A program made the position numbers and the translations under genes. The notes below the pieces were generated by a model. It was not told the DNA's origin. It saw nothing but the letters and a program-made list of their open reading frames with translations, and did no database searches. This document shows, in pieces, positions 18,169-26,576 of a stretch of 64,000 nucleotides of DNA. How positions within the stretch are numbered: the first letter of the stretch is position 1; the number at the start of each line of letters is the position of its first letter. The DNA is taken from the IMG/VR virus record IMGVR_UViG_3300035034_002228, positions 17,796-81,795 of that record. One strand, written 5' to 3'. This stretch comes from a virus.

Positions 18169-19313
18169 AAACGTTACTAGGGGCCGCTGGCAACAGCACA
18201 CCCGGCGTCTCATTCACGGTCACCCCACGGGCAAGTTCGTTCAACGCCGGCAACGCCGTGGAGTTTACCATTCAACCAACGGACCCCATTCCAGGGTTTG
18301 TCTACAGTTGGTCGGTGGGTGGTTCAATCGACCCCGAACTCATCGACGGGCCGACCTCGGGCACGTTCAGTTTTAGTGACACCGAATCGGTCACGGTCTC
18401 GGTCACCACGCTGATTGACGAGTTTAAGGACACGGGGGAAACGCTGATCCTGAACATTCACCCGTCTGAAACCAGCAGTTCGGTGGTGGCGCAATCCATT
18501 CCCGTTAACATCATTTATTCCAGTCACCCCACTGGGAGTCACCTTCAAGTGGCTACCGGTACACGCCAATGGGTCGTCCCAACGGACGTCACTAAGATCA
18601 GTGCGGTGTGTATCGGTGGTGGTCAAGGGGCGAACTATACCCGGCGTGGACCAGGTGGTGACGGCGGTGATTTACGCTGGCGGAACGACATCCCGGTGGT
18701 GCCAGGGGAAACCCTGACGCTGGAAGTCGGCGCCGGTGGTTTAAACAGTGCCGATTTGGCCACCCGCCAAGGCGGTACGACCCTCATCAAACGGGGCGAC
18801 AGTGTACTGCTCGCCGCTGGTGGGGGCGGCACTACCGACAGTGTTGATTTCACCGACACCATTGGTGGTGGTAATGGAGGTCAGGGTGCCGACGGTGGCG
18901 AGAACGGTCCTGGCGGCGGTGGCGGTGCCGGCGGATACTCCGGCGACGGTGGTGATGGCGGTAACGCGGTCATTGACGCTCTGCCTGGGGAAGGCGGTGC
19001 TGGCGGTGGCGGTGCCTACTACTTTACCGAAAGCAACAACAGCCATCACGCTACGCCAGGTGGGGGTGTTGGTCTTTATGGTCAAGGCAGTAGTGGTACG
19101 GCCGGTACCCGTAACGACACCATGACTGCCGGTGGTGGCGGTGGCTCCGGTGGCGACGACGGGACCTGGATCGTGACGGGTCTCTACGGGGCCGGGGCAC
19201 GCGGTAACTCCTCCAACAACTACTTCGGGGCCGTAAACGGAGCCAACGGGGCGGTTCGTTTAATCTGGGGACCCGCCCGAGAATTCCCGAACAACAACAC
19301 AGCCGACCTCTGA
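18162..19313 (+). CDS. Glycine-rich adhesin-like protein
   Basis: A 383-residue protein with an Ig/PKD-like N-terminal part (about residues 15-115, VSFTVTPRASSF..., FVYSWSVGGS...) and a C-terminal glycine-rich domain from about residue 125 (GGGQGANYTRRGPGGDGGD, GPGGGGGAGGYSGDGGDGG). Runs of this kind form the polyglycine sandwich known from T-even-like adhesins such as phage S16 gp38. AAGGAAG precedes ATG 18162. Probably a receptor-binding adhesin placed on a fibre tip. A second glycine-rich domain of the same style is inserted in the 23808 gene. Confidence 0.75.
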   Translation: MLETLLGAAGNSTPGVSFTVTPRASSFNAGNAVEFTIQPTDPIPGFVYSWSVGGSIDPELIDGPTSGTFSFSDTESVTVSVTTLIDEFKDTGETLILNIHPSETSSSVVAQSIPVNIIYSSHPTGSHLQVATGTRQWVVPTDVTKISAVCIGGGQGANYTRRGPGGDGGDLRWRNDIPVVPGETLTLEVGAGGLNSADLATRQGGTTLIKRGDSVLLAAGGGGTTDSVDFTDTIGGGNGGQGADGGENGPGGGGGAGGYSGDGGDGGNAVIDALPGEGGAGGGGAYYFTESNNSHHATPGGGVGLYGQGSSGTAGTRNDTMTAGGGGGSGGDDGTWIVTGLYGAGARGNSSNNYFGAVNGANGAVRLIWGPAREFPNNNTADL

Positions 19314-19493
19314 TGCCAATATTATAGATTCAAGCACCTCTCTACTCAGCACACTGCATAAGTTCACCACGGGGGTGTCCCTGTGGATGATCCCTGTTTT
19401 TGGTCCAACAGTCCCGTTGACCACACGTAGGTTACTGACGGAGATTGGGAGGGTGTAATATAAACAATTTTTGACGCATTGGAGTTCAGACCC

Positions 19494-20078
19494 ATGGCTA
19501 CGGTTAAACGGGATAAAGCCAGTATATTCGGACTGAAGATTCAACTGGGTGAGATCGAAACTCGGGTGCAGGAACTGTTTGACAGTGGTCTGCTCACGGT
19601 GGAAGACCGGGACCTGTTGAACAAGTTGACGACTTCCGAAGCGGTTAATTTGGACAACGCGGTGACCACCGAGCGCTTGGCCGCAAACATTTCCGACCTT
19701 CAGTCCGATGCCCTGGCGGCGAACGTCACCGCCATCCGAGAGTACGTTTTGGGCGCCCTGCAGATGGGTGGTCCCAGTGTCATGGTGGAAACCCGACCCA
19801 TTTACAACGGTCGGGTGACCTTGACGTACAAACCCCACTCCGGGGTCCATGGCATCATGAATTACAGTACGGTCCAGTTCGATCTGGATGGTCAGTTGCA
19901 TCAGTTAAAGCTGACCGCCACGGCCGATCCGTACCAGTTCCTCGTTGATCCAAAAGGGTTGGACATCGAGGGGTACAACGTTCAGGTTCAGTACCTGTAC
20001 CACCACGACGCTCGGGATCTCAATGCCTTGATTGGCGAGATGATTCTCGACGGGTTGGTGTTAATCGAACCTGAATAA
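19494..20078 (+). CDS. Fibre-type protein, short paralog of 10492 gene
   Basis: A 194-residue protein. ATG 19494 is chosen over 19479 because GGAG lies ten bases before it and because MATVKRDKASIFGL then aligns with MAIIKRNKSTIYGL of the 10492 gene. The C-terminal domain (GVHGIMNYSTVQFD, VQVQYLYHH) is also shared; the alanine-rich central shaft is absent. It ends before a candidate late promoter. The 180 bases upstream contain no convincing gene. Likely a virion accessory fibre or spike. Confidence 0.65.
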   Translation: MATVKRDKASIFGLKIQLGEIETRVQELFDSGLLTVEDRDLLNKLTTSEAVNLDNAVTTERLAANISDLQSDALAANVTAIREYVLGALQMGGPSVMVETRPIYNGRVTLTYKPHSGVHGIMNYSTVQFDLDGQLHQLKLTATADPYQFLVDPKGLDIEGYNVQVQYLYHHDARDLNALIGEMILDGLVLIEPE

Positions 20079-20083
20079 CTACC

Positions 20084-20092
20084 AATATTATG
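20084..20092 (+). promoter_or_regulatory. Candidate late promoter box AATATTATG
   Basis: AATATTATG lies just after the 19494 gene and 84 bases before the highly codon-biased 20176 gene. It contains the TATG core described for phiKZ late promoters. Confidence 0.4.
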
Positions 20093-20175
20093 TGAGTTAA
20101 CACTCACACTGAACATGGCCGAGCCTTGAGATTTTCTCTTCGGTCATTCACAACATGCAATTGGAGTTTTACCCC

Positions 20176-20727
20176 ATGCTGATTAATACTTCGAAGTCTG
20201 CCGAAAAGAACTTGATCGACCTGATCAACGCTGACAACGGCACTGCACTGACTTCCGCTGAAATCTCCATCGGCGTTCCTGCCGTATGGGACGAGCTGAC
20301 CGACACTGGCAGCGACACTGGTAACGACCGTAACACCAAAGTAACTGTTTCTGCTGTCGCTAACAGCGGTTACAAGGACTCTGTTGACATCCGTTACTAC
20401 CGTCTGGACCTGGACACTCTGCGTGGCGGTGTTTCCCTGGAGCACACCAAGTCTGAGGCGTCAACTGTTCAGTCCGTTATCGATGCGATCGCCACTCAGG
20501 TTGATCTGATCGAAACTGAACTGGCCCTGTTCGACGAAACCGGTACAGAGCTCAGCTCGCTGGTGGCTCTGAGCGAGCCCAAGGTATACACTGTTCGCGC
20601 CAAAGCGGACAGCGTGTGCTACATCGGTCAGATGGACGTTACCATCAACCCGATCCCGGTACCTGAAGTTCCGGTCGGTGATGAAGTGACCACCACTGAC
20701 ATGAGTGGTTTCGAATACCCGGCGTAA
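20176..20727 (+). CDS. Modular virion-family paralog, highly expressed type
   Basis: A 183-residue protein. ATG 20176 follows TTGGAG by about nine bases and is preferred over 20155. It shows the family N-domain: KNLIDLINADNGTALT, GYKDSVDIRYYRLDLDTL, then a helical segment and SVCYIGQMDVTI. It ends with a short tail containing TTDMSGFEYP; the facing gene at 20801 has three copies of this motif. Codons are strongly biased (CTG, CGT, GTT, GAA), similar to the capsid gene, suggesting an abundant virion protein. A bidirectional terminator follows. Confidence 0.75.
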   Translation: MLINTSKSAEKNLIDLINADNGTALTSAEISIGVPAVWDELTDTGSDTGNDRNTKVTVSAVANSGYKDSVDIRYYRLDLDTLRGGVSLEHTKSEASTVQSVIDAIATQVDLIETELALFDETGTELSSLVALSEPKVYTVRAKADSVCYIGQMDVTINPIPVPEVPVGDEVTTTDMSGFEYPA

Positions 20728-20765
20728 TGTCTGATCCCTGATTTCGATTAGGGAAACGACATAAT

Positions 20766-20793
20766 AAAACCCCTCCCGTTTGGGAGGGGTTTT
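20766..20793. terminator. Bidirectional terminator between convergent genes
   Basis: AAAACCCCTCCC and GGGAGGGGTTTT form a perfect twelve-pair stem around GTTT. It serves the 20176 gene on the + strand and the 20801 gene on the - strand. Flanks CGACATAA and TTATGCCG extend the symmetry. Confidence 0.9.
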
Positions 20794-20800
20794 ATGCCGT

Positions 20801-21538
20801 CTACAGGTCGGATTTGAGCATGCCAAACAAACTGACGGGCTCGGGTGCTTCGTCGGAGAACCCACTCAAGTCGGTCACGGTGATCAGTGACGACAAAGGT
20901 TCTACCGGTTCGTTGAACCCGGTGAGATCGGTCACCGTAATCGCCGGTATCAAACTGAACACCGGTGCACTGAACCCCGAGAGGTCGGTGGTGGTGATTC
21001 TTAGATTGACCGGGATCAGGTCGCTGTCTTCTGGCTCGTACAGGTAGCTGGTCTCTTTGACCCGCAACGTGATCCAACTGCCATCGGTGGGCACGGGATC
21101 GTCGTAAACGTCGTCCTCTGTTAAGGCGACTCCGTACCGGTAGTTAATGTCTACCAGCAAGTCGTGAACCGTGGTGGTGTCCGTCACGGTGGGACTGTAG
21201 TCCACCAACTCTTTACTCGGCAGGGCATTCAACAATCGAAAACGGTTGTATTGAACGTCCACGTACCGGGTCAATCCCGAGGCGGCTTTGGCAAAGATCC
21301 GTACCCGAGTGTTGTAGGGTTGGTTGTACTGTATTTCAGGAGATCCGAACTCCAAGTCGTTAAAGGTAAACCGCGTCTGGTTCAGGTCGTTGATGCGTTC
21401 CAACAACAACTGTTTACCGTACTTCGTAAAGTCCGGTAATCGTTTTCGACGCTTGAGGTATTTACCTTGAATGTAAGTGACCTTACCTCTGACGTTACTG
21501 GGTACAATCGGATCTTCTGAGGTCGTCGTATCCGACAT
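20801..21538 (-). CDS. Modular virion-family paralog with triple TDLSGF tail
   Basis: A 245-residue protein. ATG 21538 is preferred over 21598 because GAGGT lies six bases before it. The family N-domain covers about residues 30-185 (LLLERINDLNQTRFT, RYVDVQYNRFRLLN, INYRYGVALTEDDVYD). The C-terminus carries three repeats of a short motif (TTDLSGFSAPV, TVTDLTGFNEPV, TVTDLSGFSDEAP), where the paralog at 20176 has one. The repeats may be a binding tag for another virion part. It is the last gene of a minus-strand run of family members. Confidence 0.72.
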   Translation of the reverse strand: MSDTTTSEDPIVPSNVRGKVTYIQGKYLKRRKRLPDFTKYGKQLLLERINDLNQTRFTFNDLEFGSPEIQYNQPYNTRVRIFAKAASGLTRYVDVQYNRFRLLNALPSKELVDYSPTVTDTTTVHDLLVDINYRYGVALTEDDVYDDPVPTDGSWITLRVKETSYLYEPEDSDLIPVNLRITTTDLSGFSAPVFSLIPAITVTDLTGFNEPVEPLSSLITVTDLSGFSDEAPEPVSLFGMLKSDL

Positions 21539-21609
21539 GGTGACCTCACAGAGTGCATCGGTTGATTGTTCGTTTGTGTGGTGCTCAGTGAACACCACAC
21601 AAACCCCAG

Positions 21610-21942
21610 TTACGCGTTGTACTGCAGGTACACTCGACCGTCCGGTTGGTCACACTCGGTGTCCGCAAAATCCAAGATCAGTACGTGACTGAACTTAGCG
21701 TTGGTCGCCATCATGTCGTTGTTCGGCCCGTGGTACACGACCTCGGCGTTCAGCAGACTGTAGTCGTGTTCCGGGTTCACGTTCCAGTTCTGGCGCTTGG
21801 AGGGGCGAGGGTCGTTGTTCTGAAACACCCCGGCCATGAACTCGGCGTCTTGTCCAGTTAACACGTCACCGACGTCAAACCGTTTGAGGAATTCGGCGTC
21901 GGCAGTGAAGTCGACCGTGAAGAAGTAGTTTTTCCAAATCAT
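21610..21942 (-). CDS. Modular virion-family paralog, C-domain only
   Basis: A 110-residue protein starting at ATG 21942, after an AAGGA site; an upstream ATG at 21975 has none. It corresponds to the C-terminal domain of the two-domain paralogs: YFFTVDFT at the start, then LLNAEVVYHGPNND, ATNAKFSHVLILDF and a final GRVYLQYNA. The same order occurs in the 25644, 26577, 28389 and 36168 genes. It shows that the C-domain folds or acts alone, and is useful for setting domain limits. Confidence 0.7.
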   Translation of the reverse strand: MIWKNYFFTVDFTADAEFLKRFDVGDVLTGQDAEFMAGVFQNNDPRPSKRQNWNVNPEHDYSLLNAEVVYHGPNNDMMATNAKFSHVLILDFADTECDQPDGRVYLQYNA

Positions 21943-21955
21943 GGTTGTGTCCTTA

Positions 21956-23308
21956 TTACTCGACGTGGGGTTCAATGAACCCCAGTTTGAATTGCAAACG
22001 GTTTAAGACCGTGGATTCCAACGAATCCCCAGTCGGACTGGATTCCTGACGGAACACCTGATAGTGCGCTGCCGGTTCGAACGTGGTGCTGGCAGGGAGT
22101 GTGATGTTGACGTCCGGTAGGGCCTCTTGTCCCACCCACGGCGTCAGTTTCATCTCTAAGGGCGCTGAGGCGTCCTCAGGTGCTCCCCACGCGTAGATCT
22201 CCGAGTAGATGATCTCTTCCCCTAACTCGTAAGTCGGGGGCTCTATGAGCACCGTAGCGTCTTCTGCGTTGGTGTCCCCGAGAACCCCCTGTACCGGCAC
22301 GCTGGGTGAGATTTTCAACCGGTTCATGGTACCAGCTGGGTTTTCACCCGAGTACGGTGTCCAATACTGACCGATCAAAAAGTTAGACACGTTCAGGTCC
22401 CGAACTTCCACATCACCAAGTTTGTCACTATGGGTAGATAACTCATCCAAATGTGAGGTATCCGCTACAAAGTAAAAGTCCGTCATTGAGAACTCTTGGT
22501 CCTGCGGCGCTCCCGCGTCGTAGTCATACTGGGACGTACGGCTAGCAGGACACCCGTATTTACTCCGTTGATCGTGCCGGCTGTAACGCTGTCCTTCGGT
22601 GGAGCGGGATTTTTCACCGAATTGGAAACGTAAATTTTCAAAATCAACGAGGACGTCTTTCGATAATATCAATGAAGTGACTTCGGTTTCATTTATCCAA
22701 CGACGCACCTTACCGGTTCGTCGATCCACCGAGACTTCAATGTACACGGCATTCCGAACCAAAGCGTTGTTGATTTCTTCTTTGGTGAAGATCGTCAGGT
22801 TTGAATCGGTGTAACGATTAACCCCATCCCCACCGGGTCGAAGTGCAATACTGGTCATCGCCGACCCTTCAAGAAACCCAGTCGGCAGATAGAGCCGACT
22901 GCCCATGTAGAACGTAGTCACTGATGGATCAGGAAAATACGCCCCCCACACTCGATCAAAATCCACTCCCAAACAGGGTGACCGAAGGCTAGAATCCGCC
23001 AGTCGTTTTCTGTTGGTCACCGTGGTGTCATGTTTCCGGGTGCGAACATAACAGCGATAGCTTGGGCGGATATAATAATCACTACAGTAACAGTAGGACA
23101 AAGGCTGACGTGACGAGTGATGAGGGTGTGTCGATAACCACCCTCTCTGATCGTACAATGTCAGTTTGAAATACGAGTTCTGCGTTGCGTTATTCTGGTT
23201 GTCTTCTAGGGCGATAAACGGTACGTTTTCAATCGCACTCAAGTCCACAAGGTTGTTGTGTTGCAATTGGGCCACCTCATCAAACCCGACAATACTTGTA
23301 ATAGCCAT
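21956..23308 (-). CDS. Large virion-type protein within paralog cluster
   Basis: A 450-residue soluble protein between family members but not clearly part of the family. It is beta rich, with aromatic stretches (YFKLTLYDQRGWL, NSNYCYCSDYY-type region around residue 75 with several cysteines and tyrosines) and a long middle with VWGAYFPDPSVTTFYMG and EVSVDRRTGKVRRWIN. The first 250 residues vaguely suggest a LamG/concanavalin-like fold, but I cannot confirm it. AGGTAAAAC precedes ATG 23308. The location among fibre-associated genes suggests a tail or fibre component. Confidence 0.6.
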   Translation of the reverse strand: MAITSIVGFDEVAQLQHNNLVDLSAIENVPFIALEDNQNNATQNSYFKLTLYDQRGWLSTHPHHSSRQPLSYCYCSDYYIRPSYRCYVRTRKHDTTVTNRKRLADSSLRSPCLGVDFDRVWGAYFPDPSVTTFYMGSRLYLPTGFLEGSAMTSIALRPGGDGVNRYTDSNLTIFTKEEINNALVRNAVYIEVSVDRRTGKVRRWINETEVTSLILSKDVLVDFENLRFQFGEKSRSTEGQRYSRHDQRSKYGCPASRTSQYDYDAGAPQDQEFSMTDFYFVADTSHLDELSTHSDKLGDVEVRDLNVSNFLIGQYWTPYSGENPAGTMNRLKISPSVPVQGVLGDTNAEDATVLIEPPTYELGEEIIYSEIYAWGAPEDASAPLEMKLTPWVGQEALPDVNITLPASTTFEPAAHYQVFRQESSPTGDSLESTVLNRLQFKLGFIEPHVE

Positions 23309-23319
23309 GTTTTACCTAC

Positions 23320-23796
23320 TTACCACAAGAGGTTGAGTCGGGTGAGTGTGGTTGACAAGGCCGGCAGGTTCTCAAAGTACAACCGATAAATCCCGTACCA
23401 GCGGTACGACTCCGGTCGCGCTTTGAGTTCCATGTTCCAACCTCGGACTGGGTCGTACACCAAGCCGCTGTCATAAACATCTGCCACCGTCAGTAAAATC
23501 CCGAGGCCTTGGGTGACCTCGTCCAACACGTGGTACAACCGCTGAGCCGCTGGATCGATGTTCGGTTTCACTGGTAACATGGTTTCCAGATCGGCCAGAT
23601 TCAAACGGTTGTAAGTAACAATGCCGGTACCGCGATACCGATACTCATCCTTCAGGGTCAACCGCAGTTTGTTGACTCCCGGTTCGGCGGTTGGGTACGT
23701 CGGACTTAGGATGGCATCCTCCACCGACAGGTACACTTTGGTTTGTCGGTTGACGTTCTTGTTGAAATCCACCAAGGGCGAATCACATAATGCCAT
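23320..23796 (-). CDS. Modular virion-family paralog, N-domain only
   Basis: A 158-residue protein with the family N-domain: LVDFNKNVN, a GTGIVTYNRLNLADLETML core, LYHVLDEVTQGLGILLTVADVYD, and SYRWYGIYRLYFENL at the end. It lacks the C-domain and has a short leucine-rich end. AAGGAGAGTC precedes ATG 23796. It lies 11 bases from both neighbours, so it is part of one long minus-strand operon of related genes. Confidence 0.72.
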   Translation of the reverse strand: MALCDSPLVDFNKNVNRQTKVYLSVEDAILSPTYPTAEPGVNKLRLTLKDEYRYRGTGIVTYNRLNLADLETMLPVKPNIDPAAQRLYHVLDEVTQGLGILLTVADVYDSGLVYDPVRGWNMELKARPESYRWYGIYRLYFENLPALSTTLTRLNLLW

Positions 23797-23807
23797 GACG
23801 ACTCTCC

Positions 23808-25592
23808 TTATTTAGGGTCGTAGTGGAACAGAACCGTGCCGGTAAACCACGAGTCTGGGTTTGCCCGGATGGCGTACACCCGTGAGAAGCGTAAGGCGTT
23901 GGCCTCGTCCACCGTGTCGTTGGGTAAGACGTACCGCATCACCGTCAGACCTTTCAAGCCGTTGGGTTCAGTATGTGGGATGGACGTGTCCAACTGCATG
24001 TCGTGAACGCGGTTGTAGTGGTCCACCAAAGCGTTCAGTACTGGGGTGTGTTTGTCCACCACCGCCCCACTGGGCAGGTCTTCAATCTGGTTCTCGTAAT
24101 GTCGACCGTAGTCAAACCCCCAACCAGTGAAGGTCAGGTACGGCTTGGTGTCCACTGGTTCGGATACAAAGCGTGGGTCCCACACGTAACCGTCGATCGC
24201 ATCGGTTTCAAGTACTTGATCGAGTTCTCGCTCACCAGGGTTCCAAATGAATTCCAGATGCCCCAAATACGTGAGTGATGTGTCCAGTACATTCAGTCGT
24301 TGTGGGTTGGATGACGGACTGAAGGTTTTCGTTTCGAAATCTTCCGGAATAAACTGGGTACCGAACTCTTCGTTGTAGAGATCCAACAACTGATCGCTGG
24401 TTAACCGGTTATTTTCGGTCCAGCGACGGAATACCACCTGACGGTGCTTGAAGAAGTTCTCCAGCACGATCCGACGGTAGTATAGGGTAAGCTTGCCTTT
24501 AAGACCGGAGTCGCGGCCGTGCCAGATGTCGATTTCGGTATTGACCGTTTGGTACTTGAAGTCCGGTTGATTCACCCGAGGGTTATCGTAGGCGATTAGA
24601 ACAATACCGGAACCACCCGACTGTCCTCTAGTGTACTTACTGGTGCTTTTACCGGCACCACCACCACCGGTGCCGGCAGTGCCTGCGCTCACGGAGTTGA
24701 CCGTTCGACCGTCACCCCCGCCACCTTTACCGCCGTATTTTTTAGTATGAACATACCCTGACGCACCGCCACCGGCAAACCACGCGTCGTCATTGATGAT
24801 TTCACCGTGGTCCAAACCGAAGACATCGGAAAAACGGTACTCATGGCCGTAAGGACCCATGTCGGGGGTCATACAACATAAACCGTCGCCACCGTTCCCG
24901 CTTTCAGGGCCTGTTTTATACCCGTCTTCTCCGGCGCCACCACCACCTAACGATTCATTGGCGTTACCCGTTGGGTCGAAGCCCCCGGGGTTACCAAAAC
25001 CGTAAAGCCCGCTCAAGCCAAATTGACGGGGTTGGAGTTCACGGCCCTGTCGGTAACCAACAACACTTGTTGAATGGTCGTGTGCAAAACCACCACTAGA
25101 CCCACCTGGGTGTCCTTGTGGGTCTACGAAATCACTGTCCCCACCGGTACCGCCGCCGAGACCCACCAGGCTGTTACCAAATTTGGAGGGCTGTCCTTGC
25201 GGTTCGGGGTTGTCACCGCCATTGGCGCCACGCCCAACTGCTATTTGGTTGAGACTTTCAACGGGGTGATTCGGGACAAACACCAAACCACCGGCACCAC
25301 CACCACCACCATCATGGTTGATAGTTCTTAGCGGCCCGCCACCGGCACCACCACCGCCAACAACGAGAACATCGACGTTCGTGACGCCCCGTGGGGGCAC
25401 CCAAACATGGTCTCCGATGTCAGTGAATGCCTTAACTACCCGATGCGACTGATTGTAACGAAGCGACGGGTACGGCTTTGGAGTACCCAACCGGGTGTTT
25501 TCAAGGGTGCGAAGGTCAATCCCAGTGTTGGGGTTCGCTTGGTTGATCAAATCGATCAATAATTGATTGGGTTTCTTTTCATAAAAGGCCAT
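23808..25592 (-). CDS. Modular paralog carrying inserted glycine-rich adhesin domain
   Basis: A 594-residue protein. ATG 25592 follows GAAGGG; an ATG six codons upstream lacks a site. The start (MAFYEKKPNQLLIDLINQAN) is the family N-domain, but after about residue 50 a glycine-rich domain of roughly 290 residues intervenes (VVGGGGAGGGP, GGGGGAGGLVFV, GGGGAGKSTSKYTRG). The family sequence then resumes (KGKLTLYYRRIVLENFF, EEFGTQFIPEDF, SLTYLGHLEFIW) and ends with the C-domain (VLFHYD). The insert resembles the polyglycine domains of T-even-like adhesins, so this paralog probably displays a receptor-binding domain on the common scaffold. Confidence 0.75.
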   Translation of the reverse strand: MAFYEKKPNQLLIDLINQANPNTGIDLRTLENTRLGTPKPYPSLRYNQSHRVVKAFTDIGDHVWVPPRGVTNVDVLVVGGGGAGGGPLRTINHDGGGGGAGGLVFVPNHPVESLNQIAVGRGANGGDNPEPQGQPSKFGNSLVGLGGGTGGDSDFVDPQGHPGGSSGGFAHDHSTSVVGYRQGRELQPRQFGLSGLYGFGNPGGFDPTGNANESLGGGGAGEDGYKTGPESGNGGDGLCCMTPDMGPYGHEYRFSDVFGLDHGEIINDDAWFAGGGASGYVHTKKYGGKGGGGDGRTVNSVSAGTAGTGGGGAGKSTSKYTRGQSGGSGIVLIAYDNPRVNQPDFKYQTVNTEIDIWHGRDSGLKGKLTLYYRRIVLENFFKHRQVVFRRWTENNRLTSDQLLDLYNEEFGTQFIPEDFETKTFSPSSNPQRLNVLDTSLTYLGHLEFIWNPGERELDQVLETDAIDGYVWDPRFVSEPVDTKPYLTFTGWGFDYGRHYENQIEDLPSGAVVDKHTPVLNALVDHYNRVHDMQLDTSIPHTEPNGLKGLTVMRYVLPNDTVDEANALRFSRVYAIRANPDSWFTGTVLFHYDPK

Positions 25593-25643
25593 GCCTAATA
25601 CCCTTCGCATTCGTGGGGGTGGTTTGACCCACCCCCGTGTGAA

Positions 25644-26567
25644 TTACTGAACCAGCTTGGTCGGATCGAACACATCGTTGTAGTGCAGGTACATATCACC
25701 CGGCGGTGTGTCCACATCCGAACGCAGACGAATGCCCAAGACGTACTTATGCGACTTGTTGGTTGGTAACGCCTCGTCGTTGATACCACTGGCAATGATT
25801 TCGGCACCATGCAGACTCCACGCGGTGGCAACCGGGTCCAGGTTCCACAGCATCTTACCACTGCCGGTATCGATTTGCTGAATGGCGTCCAACAACGCCG
25901 TGTCGGTTTCGTCCACCACGTACTCGACTGGGTACGTTTCCAGCACGTCTTTCACTTCAGTGAAATCCAAAGAGTACATGTAAACAATGGCCGAGCCACG
26001 GGTACCGTCGTCGTTCTCAACCGGGTAGTCCAGACCTGGTAGAACGTCTTCGGTCATGAAATCCTTAAACTCGCCACGCCCTTCCTTGTGGGTCAACTGC
26101 AACGTACCGTACCAACGCAGTGACGTGTCTGTCGCGTGGATCTCGTAGATCGGGTCTTCGAGTTCGTTATCGTTGATGCGCACCAGTGGTTCATCGATGA
26201 TGTCTTCGGGGTCGATGATGATCCCGAACCGCAGCCAAATGGCCCGAATGAAATCATGCGTTGTCTGTGGCTGGTACACCTCTACCGTCATATCCACCAA
26301 CTTGGCCAGATCCGCCAAATTCAGACGGTCGTAAACCACAATCACCGTACCGTTGTAGTCTAGGCTGTCTTCGGTAGTGGTCATGCGAATGATTGTGTTC
26401 TTGTCGGTTGTCCCGGCTCGCCACGTATCCACCACCCGGGCCGGGGGTGAAAACATCACGTGATTGGAATTCATGTTAACGTTATTCGTGTGGGCAATGA
26501 ACTCCACCAACGCCTGATGGGAACTTCGATGTAAAGCCGCAAGGTTGTGAAACTGAGTGTCTTTCAT
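25644..26567 (-). CDS. Modular virion-family paralog, two domains
   Basis: A 307-residue member with both domains. N-domain: HQALVEFIAHTNNVNMN, NGTVIVVYDRLNLADLAKLV, AIWLRFGIIIDPEDIID, SLRWYGTLQLT. C-domain from about residue 190: YMYSLDFTEVKDVLE, then WNLDPVATAWSLHGAEII, LPTNKSHKYVLGIRLR and GDMYLHYND. A TAAGGAC site precedes ATG 26567. There are no membrane segments or catalytic motifs. It is one of five consecutive two-domain copies that have diverged strongly, which points to old duplications or selection for difference. Confidence 0.72.
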   Translation of the reverse strand: MKDTQFHNLAALHRSSHQALVEFIAHTNNVNMNSNHVMFSPPARVVDTWRAGTTDKNTIIRMTTTEDSLDYNGTVIVVYDRLNLADLAKLVDMTVEVYQPQTTHDFIRAIWLRFGIIIDPEDIIDEPLVRINDNELEDPIYEIHATDTSLRWYGTLQLTHKEGRGEFKDFMTEDVLPGLDYPVENDDGTRGSAIVYMYSLDFTEVKDVLETYPVEYVVDETDTALLDAIQQIDTGSGKMLWNLDPVATAWSLHGAEIIASGINDEALPTNKSHKYVLGIRLRSDVDTPPGDMYLHYNDVFDPTKLVQ

Positions 26568-26576
26568 GCTAAGTCC

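Noticed and set aside
19312-19458. Open stretch after the glycine-rich adhesin gene that could be a frameshifted C-terminal extension (ends LLTEIGRV)
   Set aside because: No start codon with a ribosome site and no slippery sequence at the gene end; the opposite strand is also open here, so coding potential is ambiguous.
19454-19461. TATATTAC on the minus strand
   Set aside because: It would read antisense into + strand fibre genes and no minus-strand gene follows, so it is probably chance.
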